Positions 42,175 to 51,811 of a DNA stretch of 64,000 nt are shown here, one piece after another. The position numbers were made by a program, and so were the translations under genes. The number at the start of each line of letters is the position of its first letter. Within the stretch, counting starts at the first letter, position 1. The stretch spans positions 248,001-312,000 of the forward strand of contig CANTVF010000002.1 in assembly GCA_947852905.1 (NCBI GenBank). Reading direction: 5' to 3'. The stretch is from an uncultured Tidjanibacter sp. Lineage in GTDB: Bacteria; Bacteroidota; Bacteroidia; Bacteroidales; Rikenellaceae. The notes beneath the pieces are model-generated. The model saw nothing but the letters and a program-made list of their open reading frames with translations. It did not search any database and had not been told where the DNA came from.

Positions 42175-42650
42175 TTGTAAAACGCCAATAAATATTTCCG
42201 ACAATTCAAAAGACAAACTTCCGTCCGCATACGCACCCGAAAAACATATTCCTCTACGACATGCGCAAGCAGTACGGATACGACCGCCCATGTTCCGCCA
42301 TGCTCTCGTCCTATATCAGTTCCTACGATCCACAACCGTAGAATACCTCCGAAAGCCGACGTGCAAAACCGTTTCCCTTCACACCAGCGACAGTCTTACC
42401 ATAAACCTGTACGGCACACATCCGCCCTCTTACTATTACTTCCGGACGCCAATCCGTATATCAAAACAGTTTGATGCGTTCCCGACCATTCCGTCCCCAC
42501 CATTTGCCGTCACACATCGACGCGGCCTTAGAATTATAGTAACCGTAACTCGCCGCCTAAGGCACGGCCGACCGGCAAAAACCCGATCCCGGTCAGGCGC
42601 CGTACGACGCATTCCGCAGATCGGGTAATTCTCCGACAAGTCTCCCGCCG

Positions 42651-44195
42651 CTATAACAGCTTACGCCCCTTGCGATCGAGAAACTGGTATTCCACCATTC
42701 CGAGAGACTGGTCTATCCCTATCTCCAACCGGAATTTGTAACGGTGCATCCAACGACGCTGTACGCTGAATATACCTTTTTTGAGATAAGCCGCCACGTA
42801 AGGACTGACCAACAATCTCAACTGTTTGATCTTCTTGTCGCCGGCATAATACGATATCATATTCTCCAGCTCCTTCTCGATGCTTACAGTAGAGGTTACC
42901 TTTCCGCTGCCGCCGCACATGGGACACACCTCCTCGACATGGGCAATGGCTTCCGGACGCACTCTCTGACGGGTTATCTGCATCAGACCGAATTTGGAAA
43001 GAGGCAACACGGTATGCTTTGCCTTGTCTCCGGCCATGAACTCCTGCATGGTCTTGTACAGTTTCTGCCGGTTTTCCGCCTTGTGCAGATCTATGAAATC
43101 TACTATTATAAGCCCGCCCATATCGCGCAGACGCAACTGGCGCGCTATCTCCTCGGCCGCCATAAGATTGACATCCATGGCCGTACTCTCCTGATCGTCG
43201 GCCACCTTGGCACGATTGCCGCTGTTGACATCGATAACGTGCATCGCCTCGGTATGCTCTATTATAAGATAAGCGCCCCGCTTCAGAGACACGTATTTGG
43301 AGAACAGCGATTTTATCTGGCGCGAAATGTCGTAATGGTCGAATATCGAAACCTTACCCTTGTACAGCTTGACGATTTTTTCCTGTTCGGGAGCTATGAC
43401 TTTGATATACTCCTTCACCTCGTCGTACATATCCTTGTCATCCGCCGCTATACAACTGAACGACCCGTTCAGCGAATCGCGCAGGATGGTATTGGTACGG
43501 TTCATCTCGCCCAACAAGAGTGCCGGCGGTTCGAGGTTGCGCACGTTTTCCAGCACAGCCTCCCATTTATCCACGAGCGACAGTATATCCTGCCCTATAT
43601 CGTTCTCGTTCTTGTCCTGCGCCGCGGTACGGATTATGACGCCGTAATTGTGAGGCAGCACCGAAGTCGCTATCTTCTTCAACCTCTTACGTTCCTCGTT
43701 GGAACGTATCTTCTGCGATATGGATATCTTATTCGAGAACGGAATGAGTACTACGTTACGCCCGGCGAGGGATATGTCCGACGTGAGTCTCGGTCCTTTG
43801 GTGGATATGGCCTCCTTGGCTATCTGCACCATGATAGTCTGCCCGGTCGAGAGCAGATTGGAAATCTTGCCTGTCTTACCTATAGGCTGTTCGAGTTTGA
43901 ACGTGTCGAACTTCACGTTTTTCTTCTTGCCGGTGAGTTGTCCCAGCAATTTCTGGAGCGAAGAGAACTGGGGGCCGAGATCGAGGTAATGTATGAAAGC
44001 ATCCTTCTCGTGCCCTATATTTACGAACGCGGCATTCAGTCCGGGCATGATCTTCCGGACCCTGCCCAGATATATATCCCCTACCGCGAATCCTGTCTTT
44101 ACGCTCTCCTTGTTAAGCTCGACCAGCCTCTTGTCCTCAGAGAGGGCTATGGTGATCTCGCTTTTGGTCACATTGATAATCAGTTCCCTATTCAT
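42651..44195 (-). CDS. Rne/Rng family ribonuclease
   Basis: S1 domain YLGRVRKIMPGLNAAFVNIGHEKDAFIHYLD; CPMCGGSGKV zinc link. Confidence 0.96.
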   Translation of the reverse strand: MNRELIINVTKSEITIALSEDKRLVELNKESVKTGFAVGDIYLGRVRKIMPGLNAAFVNIGHEKDAFIHYLDLGPQFSSLQKLLGQLTGKKKNVKFDTFKLEQPIGKTGKISNLLSTGQTIMVQIAKEAISTKGPRLTSDISLAGRNVVLIPFSNKISISQKIRSNEERKRLKKIATSVLPHNYGVIIRTAAQDKNENDIGQDILSLVDKWEAVLENVRNLEPPALLLGEMNRTNTILRDSLNGSFSCIAADDKDMYDEVKEYIKVIAPEQEKIVKLYKGKVSIFDHYDISRQIKSLFSKYVSLKRGAYLIIEHTEAMHVIDVNSGNRAKVADDQESTAMDVNLMAAEEIARQLRLRDMGGLIIVDFIDLHKAENRQKLYKTMQEFMAGDKAKHTVLPLSKFGLMQITRQRVRPEAIAHVEEVCPMCGGSGKVTSTVSIEKELENMISYYAGDKKIKQLRLLVSPYVAAYLKKGIFSVQRRWMHRYKFRLEIGIDQSLGMVEYQFLDRKGRKLL

Positions 44196-44356
44196 TTGTC
44201 CTTTTAAAAGTTAACGGGAAACCGCAAACCAGAAATACCACATGCGCTCCGGTCAGATTCCTCCGGAGCGCGTGCTTTCCGACAGATTCAATAAATAAAG
44301 CCAAAGAACCACGGTCTTCAGCTTTATCTATCCTTACTAAAACATAAAACAGTTAC

Positions 44357-44449
44357 CTATTTTTTCTTTTTATGCCTGTTTTTTCTCAGACGTTTTTTCC
44401 TTTTGTGGGTAGCCATTTTATGCCCCTTGCGTTTTTTACCACTTGGCAT
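44357..44449 (-). CDS. AURKAIP1/COX24-like 30-aa highly basic protein (below ORF-track cutoff)
   Basis: MPSGKKRKGHKMATHKRKKRLRKNRHKKKK read directly between rne/rng and HU. Confidence 0.88.
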   Translation of the reverse strand: MPSGKKRKGHKMATHKRKKRLRKNRHKKKK

Positions 44450-44492
44450 AGTTTCTCAATTTTAAATTATGTGGTTAGATAATATTAACTGC

Positions 44493-44828
44493 CTATTTCT
44501 TTTTCTTGGTCTTAGGCTGTTCTTTCATGGTCTCATTCTTGATCTGAGCCACGAAACTCTTCGAAGGCTTGAACGCGGGAATACTGTGCGCAGGAATATC
44601 TATCGAAGTACCTTCGGTGATGTTGCGCGCAACCTTCGGCGCACGGTCTTTTATGATAAAGCTGCCGAATCCCCTCAGGAATACGCCCCTGTCCTTACCT
44701 GTCTTATCCTTGTTTTCAATAAGAGCGGTCTTGATGCTCTCCATGAAAGCTTCAACTATCTGTTGAACCTGTGCTTTCTCTACTCCGGTCTGTTTCGAGA
44801 TCTCGTTTACGATATCAGCCTTAGTCAT
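44493..44828 (-). CDS. HU/IHF family DNA-binding protein
   Basis: MTKADIVNEISKQTGVEKAQVQQIVEAFMESIKTAL...RGFGSFIIKDRAPKVARN. Confidence 0.96.
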   Translation of the reverse strand: MTKADIVNEISKQTGVEKAQVQQIVEAFMESIKTALIENKDKTGKDRGVFLRGFGSFIIKDRAPKVARNITEGTSIDIPAHSIPAFKPSKSFVAQIKNETMKEQPKTKKKK

Positions 44829-45311
44829 GTCTAAATTGTTTTTTAATTTCTATTCGCACATCTTTTGGGGACTGCAAATATACTCAATTATTATTAAAAG
44901 TTGTCACTGTATTTCAATTTTTTCCTAAAATAGTCTCCGGCAAGCCCGCTGACAATCAGTCTTATCGCTTGCTCCAAGCGATACGCGACACTTTCGTCGA
45001 ACACGCGCAATATAACGAAAAAACGCAACGACATGTCTTTTTATTATATTTTCCGCACGCTTATCGTCATGGCTGTCACGTCAATCGGACTGTCTCCTGA
45101 ACAATTTCCCGACCCGCCTCGCTTCAGCTTATCGACATCTTCAGCACTTTCGGCCGACCGCGACCGCCGCACTCCGAAAATATTGCATCCGCACACAATA
45201 AAAGTGCTAATCGTACATTCATATTAAAGACAAATTGGATTAACTTTGTTGTCAGACGGAGTGTCGGAAACCGACCGCCTCGACGATCAGCAAACCATCT
45301 ACTTTAAAATT

Positions 45312-46871
45312 ATGAACGAAGCCCGCATACTTTGGGTGGACGACGAAATCGACCTTCTCAAATCCCATATCCTGTTCCTGCGGGGGAAAGGATACGAAAT
45401 AGATACATGCAATAATGGTGCCGATGCTATCGAAATGGTCGGAATAACTCCATATGACCTTATAATTCTGGACGAAATGATGCCCGGCATGACCGGTCTG
45501 GAGACTCTGCCCCGCATAAAGGAACTCCGTCCGACGACGCCGGTCATCATGGTGACCAAAAGCGAGGAAGAAAGCATCATGGACAAGGCCATAGGCTCCA
45601 AGATCGCCGACTATATCATAAAGCCGGTCAATCCCAACCAGGTGCTGCTATCCATCAAAAAGAACGTGCATTCGCGCCAGATAGTCACCGAAGTACGCAC
45701 GGCCGACTACAGAGCCGAATTCGGACAAATATCGGCCGCCCTGTCCGACGCGAGGGACTTCGGCGACTGGTGCAACATATACAAGAAACTGGTCAACTGG
45801 GAGATAGAGCTCACCGAGTCCAACGACGAAGGCATCCGCGAGATACTTTCCTACCAGAAAGACGAGGCCAACAACGAATTCGGGAAATTCGTCAAGCGCA
45901 ACTATCTGGACTGGATCAACAACCGCGACGAACACTCTCCCGTAATGTCGCACACTCTGCTGCGCAACAGGGTGTTTCCCATAGTGGACGGCGGTACGCA
46001 GACCACACTGCTGGTGATCGACAATTTCCGTTACGACCAGTGGCGCTCTATCAACTCGCTGCTGCACGACCATTACGACGTGGCGGCGGAAGATTTCTAT
46101 TGCAGCATACTCCCTACAGCCACGCAATATGCGCGCAATGCGCTCTTCGCAGGGTTGATGCCGCTGGCCATAGACAAGATCATGCCCGAAAGGTGGCTCA
46201 ACGACAACGAGGAAGGAGGCAAAAACGCCTATGAAGAGGAATTTCTCACACGCCAGATGCAAACGCTCGGCAAACGGTGGCGCACTACGTTCAACAAGCT
46301 GATACGTCCCGAAGCCGGACGCCGTCTGATCGAAAACATAAATCCGGTCATGGAGGCCGAATTTTCGGTCATCGTATACAACTTCCTCGACATACTTTCG
46401 CACGCCCGGACGGAAACGGAGATAATACGCGAACTCACCGAAGACGAAGCCGCATTCCGCTCGCTCACCCGTTCGTGGTTCGAACATTCGGACCTGTACA
46501 CCATATTGAAAATGCTGGCCGAAAAGAAACATACGGTCATCATAACGTCAGACCACGGAACCATACGTGTGGACAATCCGATAAAGATCATCGGCGACCG
46601 GGAGACTTCGCCCAACCTCCGCTACAAAACGGGACGTAACCTCAACTACAATCCCAAAGAGGTATTCGAAATAACCCGTCCGGAGGATGCGCAGCTGCCC
46701 CGCAGCAACATAACGTCCACATACGTATTCGCTACCGGAAGAGACTTTTTCTCCTACCCCAACAATGCCAACAAGTTCATAAGATACTACAAGAACACAT
46801 TCCAGCACGGCGGCATCTCCATGGAGGAGATGATAGTACCGTTCATAGTCCTGCGTCCCAAAGGCATCTGA
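45312..46871 (+). CDS. porX: PorX-like response regulator / alkaline-phosphatase-family (PglZ-like) protein
   Basis: MNEARILWVDDEIDLLKSHILFLRGKGYEIDTCNNGADAIEM receiver plus C-terminal phosphatase domain (LLVIDNFRYDQW, VIITSDHGTIRV); internal start. Confidence 0.93.
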   Translation: MNEARILWVDDEIDLLKSHILFLRGKGYEIDTCNNGADAIEMVGITPYDLIILDEMMPGMTGLETLPRIKELRPTTPVIMVTKSEEESIMDKAIGSKIADYIIKPVNPNQVLLSIKKNVHSRQIVTEVRTADYRAEFGQISAALSDARDFGDWCNIYKKLVNWEIELTESNDEGIREILSYQKDEANNEFGKFVKRNYLDWINNRDEHSPVMSHTLLRNRVFPIVDGGTQTTLLVIDNFRYDQWRSINSLLHDHYDVAAEDFYCSILPTATQYARNALFAGLMPLAIDKIMPERWLNDNEEGGKNAYEEEFLTRQMQTLGKRWRTTFNKLIRPEAGRRLIENINPVMEAEFSVIVYNFLDILSHARTETEIIRELTEDEAAFRSLTRSWFEHSDLYTILKMLAEKKHTVIITSDHGTIRVDNPIKIIGDRETSPNLRYKTGRNLNYNPKEVFEITRPEDAQLPRSNITSTYVFATGRDFFSYPNNANKFIRYYKNTFQHGGISMEEMIVPFIVLRPKGI

Positions 46872-46992
46872 AACACGTGAATCATCCGACTGCCCGTACA
46901 CCCTAATCAATGTGCGAGCCGACGGAGCAACTACAAACGCATGCGGACATCGGAATGCCGATCAGCATGCGGACAACCAGAAAAACACGTTT

Positions 46993-47412
46993 ATGGAAAC
47001 CATAGAGATAAATTCTACCGACGGACTTTCAAAAGTCGCGGAAGCCGTCCTCAGGGCGAGCCACGGCAAAGGCGTGGTGGCTTTCTTCGGCGAAATGGGC
47101 GCCGGCAAGACAACGCTCATACGGGAGATATGCGCCCAGTTGGGAGTCGCCGACACGGTCACCAGCCCCACATTCGCACTCGTAAATCGGTACGACACAT
47201 CCGACGGAGAGCCCGTATACCATTTTGACTTTTACCGAATCGAAAAACTCGAGGAGGCTTTCGATCTCGGCTACGACGAATATTTCGACAGCGGGGCGCT
47301 CTGCCTCGTCGAGTGGCCGGAAAAGATCGAATCCCTGTTGCCGGACGACGCACTGACCGTCCGGCTGACAGTCACCGGTCCTACCTCCCGCATCATAACG
47401 ATCTCCGACTGA
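46993..47412 (+). CDS. tsaE: tRNA threonylcarbamoyladenosine biosynthesis ATPase TsaE
   Basis: GEMGAGKTTLIREICAQLG, SPTFALVNRY, HFDFYRIE; internal start METIEINSTD. Confidence 0.95.
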   Translation: METIEINSTDGLSKVAEAVLRASHGKGVVAFFGEMGAGKTTLIREICAQLGVADTVTSPTFALVNRYDTSDGEPVYHFDFYRIEKLEEAFDLGYDEYFDSGALCLVEWPEKIESLLPDDALTVRLTVTGPTSRIITISD

Positions 47413-47436
47413 CAGCCCGTAATACAAAAATACAGA

Positions 47437-47468
47437 ACCCCGCACGGACACTTCCGCTGCGGGGTTTT
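47437..47468 (+). terminator. Terminator after tsaE
   Basis: AACCCCGCA ... TGCGGGGTTTTATTT. Confidence 0.8.
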
Positions 47469-47935
47469 ATTTATAAACAGTTTCCCGTTCCGGTAACATC
47501 TCCCGCTATAGCGCCAACTATATTCGGCTATGACGATTCCGGAACACGCATCACTACACATTTTGCGAGCGACACGAAATTATTAACTATATAAAGATTA
47601 TATCAATACACAAACGGCTTCATGACCATATCGCGATATACTTTGGAATTCGATTTTACAGACGATGCTATGAACTCCATAACCGGGTCTTATGAAGGCG
47701 AATTTACAGAATTAGTTATAATCAAAAACGAAGAATAACACGGTTATGCGGCACTAAAGGAGTTCCGGATTTAAATCCGTACCTACATATACGAAATATA
47801 AAATCCATACGGATTTATACAGTATACCTCCGGAAAATGGCGTCACCATTCCGGAAACGGATTCCGAAAAACAAAAAACAGACAGACGCGGATCTGAAGG
47901 TCCGCGTCTGTCTGTTTTAAATCAATAATATACCA

Positions 47936-49033
47936 TTAAAGGAACGGCAGCTTTACGACTTTCGCTTTCAGAAGTTTGCCGCGCACCACGATATATATTT
48001 CCGAGTCGGCTTTCGAGAAAGCGGGTTTGACGTATCCCATACCGATACCTTCCTTAAGACAGGGCGACATGGTACCGGAAGTCACGACACCGATCTTGTT
48101 GCCTTCGGCATCGGCTATATCGTAACCGTGACGCGGTATGCCGCGATCGAGCATCTTGAATCCTACGAGTTTGCGGGTTACGCCTTCGGCTTTCTGGCGT
48201 TCCATGAGTTCACGGTCGATGAAATTCTTGCCCTCGGTGAATTTGGTTATCCAACCCAGACCGGCTTCGATAGGCGATGTGGTGTCGTCTATATCGTTAC
48301 CGTAAAGGCAGAAGCCCTTTTCCAGACGGAGCGTATCACGGGCGCCGAGACCTATGTTCTTCAGACCGAACTCCTCGCCGGCTTTCCAGAGAGCCTCCCA
48401 AAGTTTGTCGGCATCCTCGTTGGCGATATATATCTCGCAACCGCCTGCGCCGGTATAACCGGTGGCCGACAGAATCGCGTCCTTGATACCGGCTACTTCG
48501 GTTTTCACGAACGTATAGTAAACGAGGTCTTCAATATGTTCCGGACACATTTTCTGAACGATCTTCATTGCCAAAGGCCCCTGTATGGCCAACTGGCAGA
48601 TTTCGTCCGAAGCATTGTAGATCTCCTTGCCTGCGGTCAGACCGAAAGCCTTACCCTGTTCTGTGATATGCGCATAATCCTTTTCGATATTGGCTGCGTT
48701 GACTACCAGCAGATACGTCTCGGCATCTATACGGTAAACCAACAAGTCGTCCACGATACCGCCGCGGCCGTTGGGCATGGTGGTGTACTGCACCTTGCCG
48801 TCGGTAAGGGCTGCGACATTGTTGCTCGTGATCCTCTGGAGGAAATCGAGCGCCTTCGGGCCTTTAATCCATATTTCGCCCATGTGGCTGACATCGAACA
48901 CGCCGGCTTTCTCGCGCACGTTCAGATGCTCTTCGTTAATGCCCGTAAACTCGATAGGCATATTGTAACCTGCGAATTCGGACATCTTCGCTCCGTTCGC
49001 AATGTGGTACTTTGTAAATGGTGTTGTTTTCAT
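47936..49033 (-). CDS. gcvT: Glycine cleavage system aminomethyltransferase (T protein)
   Basis: [41 protein letters not shown]. Confidence 0.97.
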   Translation of the reverse strand: MKTTPFTKYHIANGAKMSEFAGYNMPIEFTGINEEHLNVREKAGVFDVSHMGEIWIKGPKALDFLQRITSNNVAALTDGKVQYTTMPNGRGGIVDDLLVYRIDAETYLLVVNAANIEKDYAHITEQGKAFGLTAGKEIYNASDEICQLAIQGPLAMKIVQKMCPEHIEDLVYYTFVKTEVAGIKDAILSATGYTGAGGCEIYIANEDADKLWEALWKAGEEFGLKNIGLGARDTLRLEKGFCLYGNDIDDTTSPIEAGLGWITKFTEGKNFIDRELMERQKAEGVTRKLVGFKMLDRGIPRHGYDIADAEGNKIGVVTSGTMSPCLKEGIGMGYVKPAFSKADSEIYIVVRGKLLKAKVVKLPFL

Positions 49034-49062
49034 TACTACTTTATTATTTGAAAAGATTAAAT

Positions 49063-50103
49063 TCAATACAGATTTATTCCCAGTCCGATACATATACTCT
49101 GGTTATATCCGCCAGCAGAGTTTGTCGGCACTAATCCGCGCATATAGCCGAGAGACAGATCGAACGAGCCTACACGAAAAACCAGACGCGCTCGAACACC
49201 TGCGTCCCAACGATTCCAACAAGCCGCACACGCCCCTTCCAGCCCGGTCATTACCGAGCCGTACACTCCGGCCGAAACGAGGAAATCCAGCGCGATACCC
49301 GAAGCTATCCACACGCGTCCAAGATCATACTGCACGTCTACCGGCAAAGACATATAATAGCTTCTTATAACCGTATCGTCTATACCGTTACGGCCGCCAA
49401 GCGAATTGAACGACAAACCGCCGTTCAAACTCCAACGGTCGCTGAAAATATATCCTGTCGATGCAGCGACGTAAAATCCCGTCCTGAAACCGCCATATTC
49501 CGATGCAGCGATTTGCGAAAAAGCCGCCCCGGCTTCGAATCCGAGCATCCAGCGCGACATGGACAGACGATCCATAAAAGTGGGTTTCATGGTGGCGAAC
49601 CATTCGAGGTAACGCCTTGTCATATCGCTAACCGCAACAGGCTCCTCCGATGCAGACGACTCTCCGAAAGCCTTTTCGAGGAAATCCGTCGTCACCCGCG
49701 AATCCTTATGATAACCTGCCAGCGCGTCTATCCTATTCCCGTCCCTGTCAAGCAAAATCATATGCGGCGGACCTGCATATTCCGGACAATACTCGTCCCT
49801 GTACGGTTGCGACGCTGGATCGTCCACGTCCAAAAGCACCAGATCGAGACGTTCCAGCAGTGCGGAAATCTCCGGACGGTTGAACAGATCGCTCATCATC
49901 ATCAGGCACGGTGCGCACCACGAAGCCGTAAACACGATCAGCACTGGCCTGTCCGAAGTCAGCGGAGGCACTCCGCATACGGTCGAAGTATCTGTCACGA
50001 AACATTCCGCGGCACTCTTGCACACGGCAGTATTACGGCCGGAAACCTCCGCCACGCATACCGATGCCAGCAATATCGCCGCAACAAACACCCCACCGCG
50101 CAT
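49063..50103 (-). CDS. Secreted thioredoxin-fold protein fused to C-terminal outer-membrane-barrel-like domain
   Basis: Signal peptide [38 protein letters not shown] redox motif; C-terminal aromatic beta-strand repeats ending GLGINLY. Confidence 0.75.
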   Translation of the reverse strand: MRGGVFVAAILLASVCVAEVSGRNTAVCKSAAECFVTDTSTVCGVPPLTSDRPVLIVFTASWCAPCLMMMSDLFNRPEISALLERLDLVLLDVDDPASQPYRDEYCPEYAGPPHMILLDRDGNRIDALAGYHKDSRVTTDFLEKAFGESSASEEPVAVSDMTRRYLEWFATMKPTFMDRLSMSRWMLGFEAGAAFSQIAASEYGGFRTGFYVAASTGYIFSDRWSLNGGLSFNSLGGRNGIDDTVIRSYYMSLPVDVQYDLGRVWIASGIALDFLVSAGVYGSVMTGLEGACAACWNRWDAGVRARLVFRVGSFDLSLGYMRGLVPTNSAGGYNQSICIGLGINLY

Positions 50104-50133
50104 AAAAACGTCAGAATCTACATGAGACGACAA

Positions 50134-51327
50134 TCAACGTTTGATACCCAGACGCGGACAACGCTTGAACTCTTTGGTCCTATCGAACAGATAACGGTAG
50201 GTCACATGCGTCTTGTTGCGGTGTGCGCAGACATAGTTTTCCACCATGCGTATCATCACCGGATTGAAATCTCCCATCCATGCGAGTTCGAGCGTCTTGT
50301 AATGAATTTCGCCACGCTCCACGGAACGTTCGAATTCGTGCATAATGCCCGACTCGATACCGCGGCCGTGAAATTCCGGAGCGACGCCGAATATTATCGC
50401 GAAGACTCTGTCGGCCTTGTGGGTACATTTCAACATGGCCATGAGCCGCAACTTGTTTATCAGATTGAGTTTTCCGTGGAAACGGCCTATCACCCTGTTC
50501 AGATCCGGCACCATTATGAAAAACCCTACAGGCTCGTCGTTGAAATAGGCGAAATAGATCAGTTTTTCGTCTATTATCGGCTTCATGTTTTTCATAAGCG
50601 CCTGCGCGGCCTCCCTCGTCATGGGGCGGACGCCGGGGAAATTAGCCCACGCCTTATTATAAATAAGACGGAAATCGTCGGCCACCTGCTCCAGATTGCG
50701 TTTGTCTATATGACTGAAACGATAGCCGGGCGTCTCCTCCAGACGTTTCACGCGGTCGTATACCGACTGACTGAACTCGCCGACGCGCAGATTGCGCTGA
50801 TAGGTATACTGATTGAAATAGTTCTGAAACCCGTAGTTTTCGAACAAATCCTTGTAATAAGGCGGATTATATGGATTGGCATACAACGGCTGCAACTCGA
50901 AACCCTGTACCAGACACCCCCACCACTCGTCGCGGTTGCCGAAATTGATAGGGCCGTCCATGGCTTCCATTCCTCTGGATACAAGCCATTCGCGGGCCGC
51001 ATCGAAAAGCATGTCGGCCACCTCCTGCGAATCTATGCATTCGAAGAATCCGCAACCGCCCGTGGGCTGCTCCTCGGCAGCTGCCTGCTCCCTGTTGTAA
51101 AAGGCCGCGATGCGCCCCACTACGTTACCTCCGCCGTCACGCACTATCCAGCGTATCGCGTCGCCGTCCTCGAACATGCGGTTACGCGCCGGATCGAAAA
51201 CGGCTTCGATATCGTTGTCGAGCGGCTGCACCCAGTTGCGGTTACCCTTATAAAGTTGTCTGGCCATGGACAGGAATTCCTTTTTCTGCCTGCTTGTCAC
51301 GACCTCCTCCAGATTGTATCTACTCAT
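50134..51327 (-). CDS. GNAT-fold family protein
   Basis: 397 aa: MSRYNLEEVVTSRQKKEFLSMARQLYKGNRNWVQPLDNDIEAVFDPARNRMF; AFYNREQ...; FHGRGIESGIMHEFE. Confidence 0.8.
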   Translation of the reverse strand: MSRYNLEEVVTSRQKKEFLSMARQLYKGNRNWVQPLDNDIEAVFDPARNRMFEDGDAIRWIVRDGGGNVVGRIAAFYNREQAAAEEQPTGGCGFFECIDSQEVADMLFDAAREWLVSRGMEAMDGPINFGNRDEWWGCLVQGFELQPLYANPYNPPYYKDLFENYGFQNYFNQYTYQRNLRVGEFSQSVYDRVKRLEETPGYRFSHIDKRNLEQVADDFRLIYNKAWANFPGVRPMTREAAQALMKNMKPIIDEKLIYFAYFNDEPVGFFIMVPDLNRVIGRFHGKLNLINKLRLMAMLKCTHKADRVFAIIFGVAPEFHGRGIESGIMHEFERSVERGEIHYKTLELAWMGDFNPVMIRMVENYVCAHRNKTHVTYRYLFDRTKEFKRCPRLGIKR

Positions 51328-51348
51328 TTGTTTTTCTGCATTTAGCTT

Positions 51349-51515
51349 TCAAAGATACGAATAAGCCGAGAGCAAAAGCAAATTTATTTGTATTTTGCCG
51401 CGGCGAAGTATCTAAGACGAAGTCAAAGATACGGAAAGTCGAGCGCAGAAGCAAGCCAGAGACCAGATTATGCCTCTGACGGAGTATCTTCGACAAAGTC
51501 AAAGATACGAATAAA
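51349..51515. repeat. Degenerate tandem repeat, ~75-bp period, three TCAAAGATACG cores
   Basis: TCAAAGATACG at 51349, 51423 and 51499 with shared flanks (AATAAGCCGAGAGCAAAAGCAA / GAAAGTCGAGCGCAGAAGCAA; GAAGTATCTAAGACGAAG / GGAGTATCTTCGACAAAG). Confidence 0.85.
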
Positions 51516-51675
51516 CTTCAGAAATAACACCTTCACATCCCCGAACATGACGTTTTGCACAGGTAAATTCCGTACCGGTCACGAGCCGGCCGACGTATTC
51601 AGTCGACAGACGCATCGCTCCGAATGATTTTACGCTATTTTTCGCAGACCGATTACACTCTATAATAAAAATGCC

Positions 51676-51683
51676 TATATTTG
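51676..51683 (+). promoter_or_regulatory. -7 box TATATTTG upstream of gdhA
   Basis: Matches Bacteroidota TAnnTTTG consensus, ~130 bp upstream of ATG. Confidence 0.6.
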
Positions 51684-51811
51684 GGCGAAATTAAAAGGGC
51701 GATAAGCGGGTACGCCGCGACGGTACTACCGAACGGAGGGCACGCGACGCTCGGACATGCAAAGAGTCAAATTCAAACACTTTATTATAAACCTAATTAA
51801 TTTCAAAAGCA

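Noticed and set aside
42744-44207. 487-aa plus-strand ORF opposite rne/rng
   Set aside because: Shadow ORF of a high-confidence ribonuclease gene.
47936-49093. Glycine riboswitch upstream of gcvT
   Set aside because: Only a ~30-bp gap separates gcvT from the upstream gene; no aptamer-like structure fits.
49513-51345. 610-aa plus-strand ORF
   Set aside because: Antisense shadow of the thioredoxin-fusion and GNAT genes; His/Tyr/Arg-rich low-information translation with no recognizable domain.
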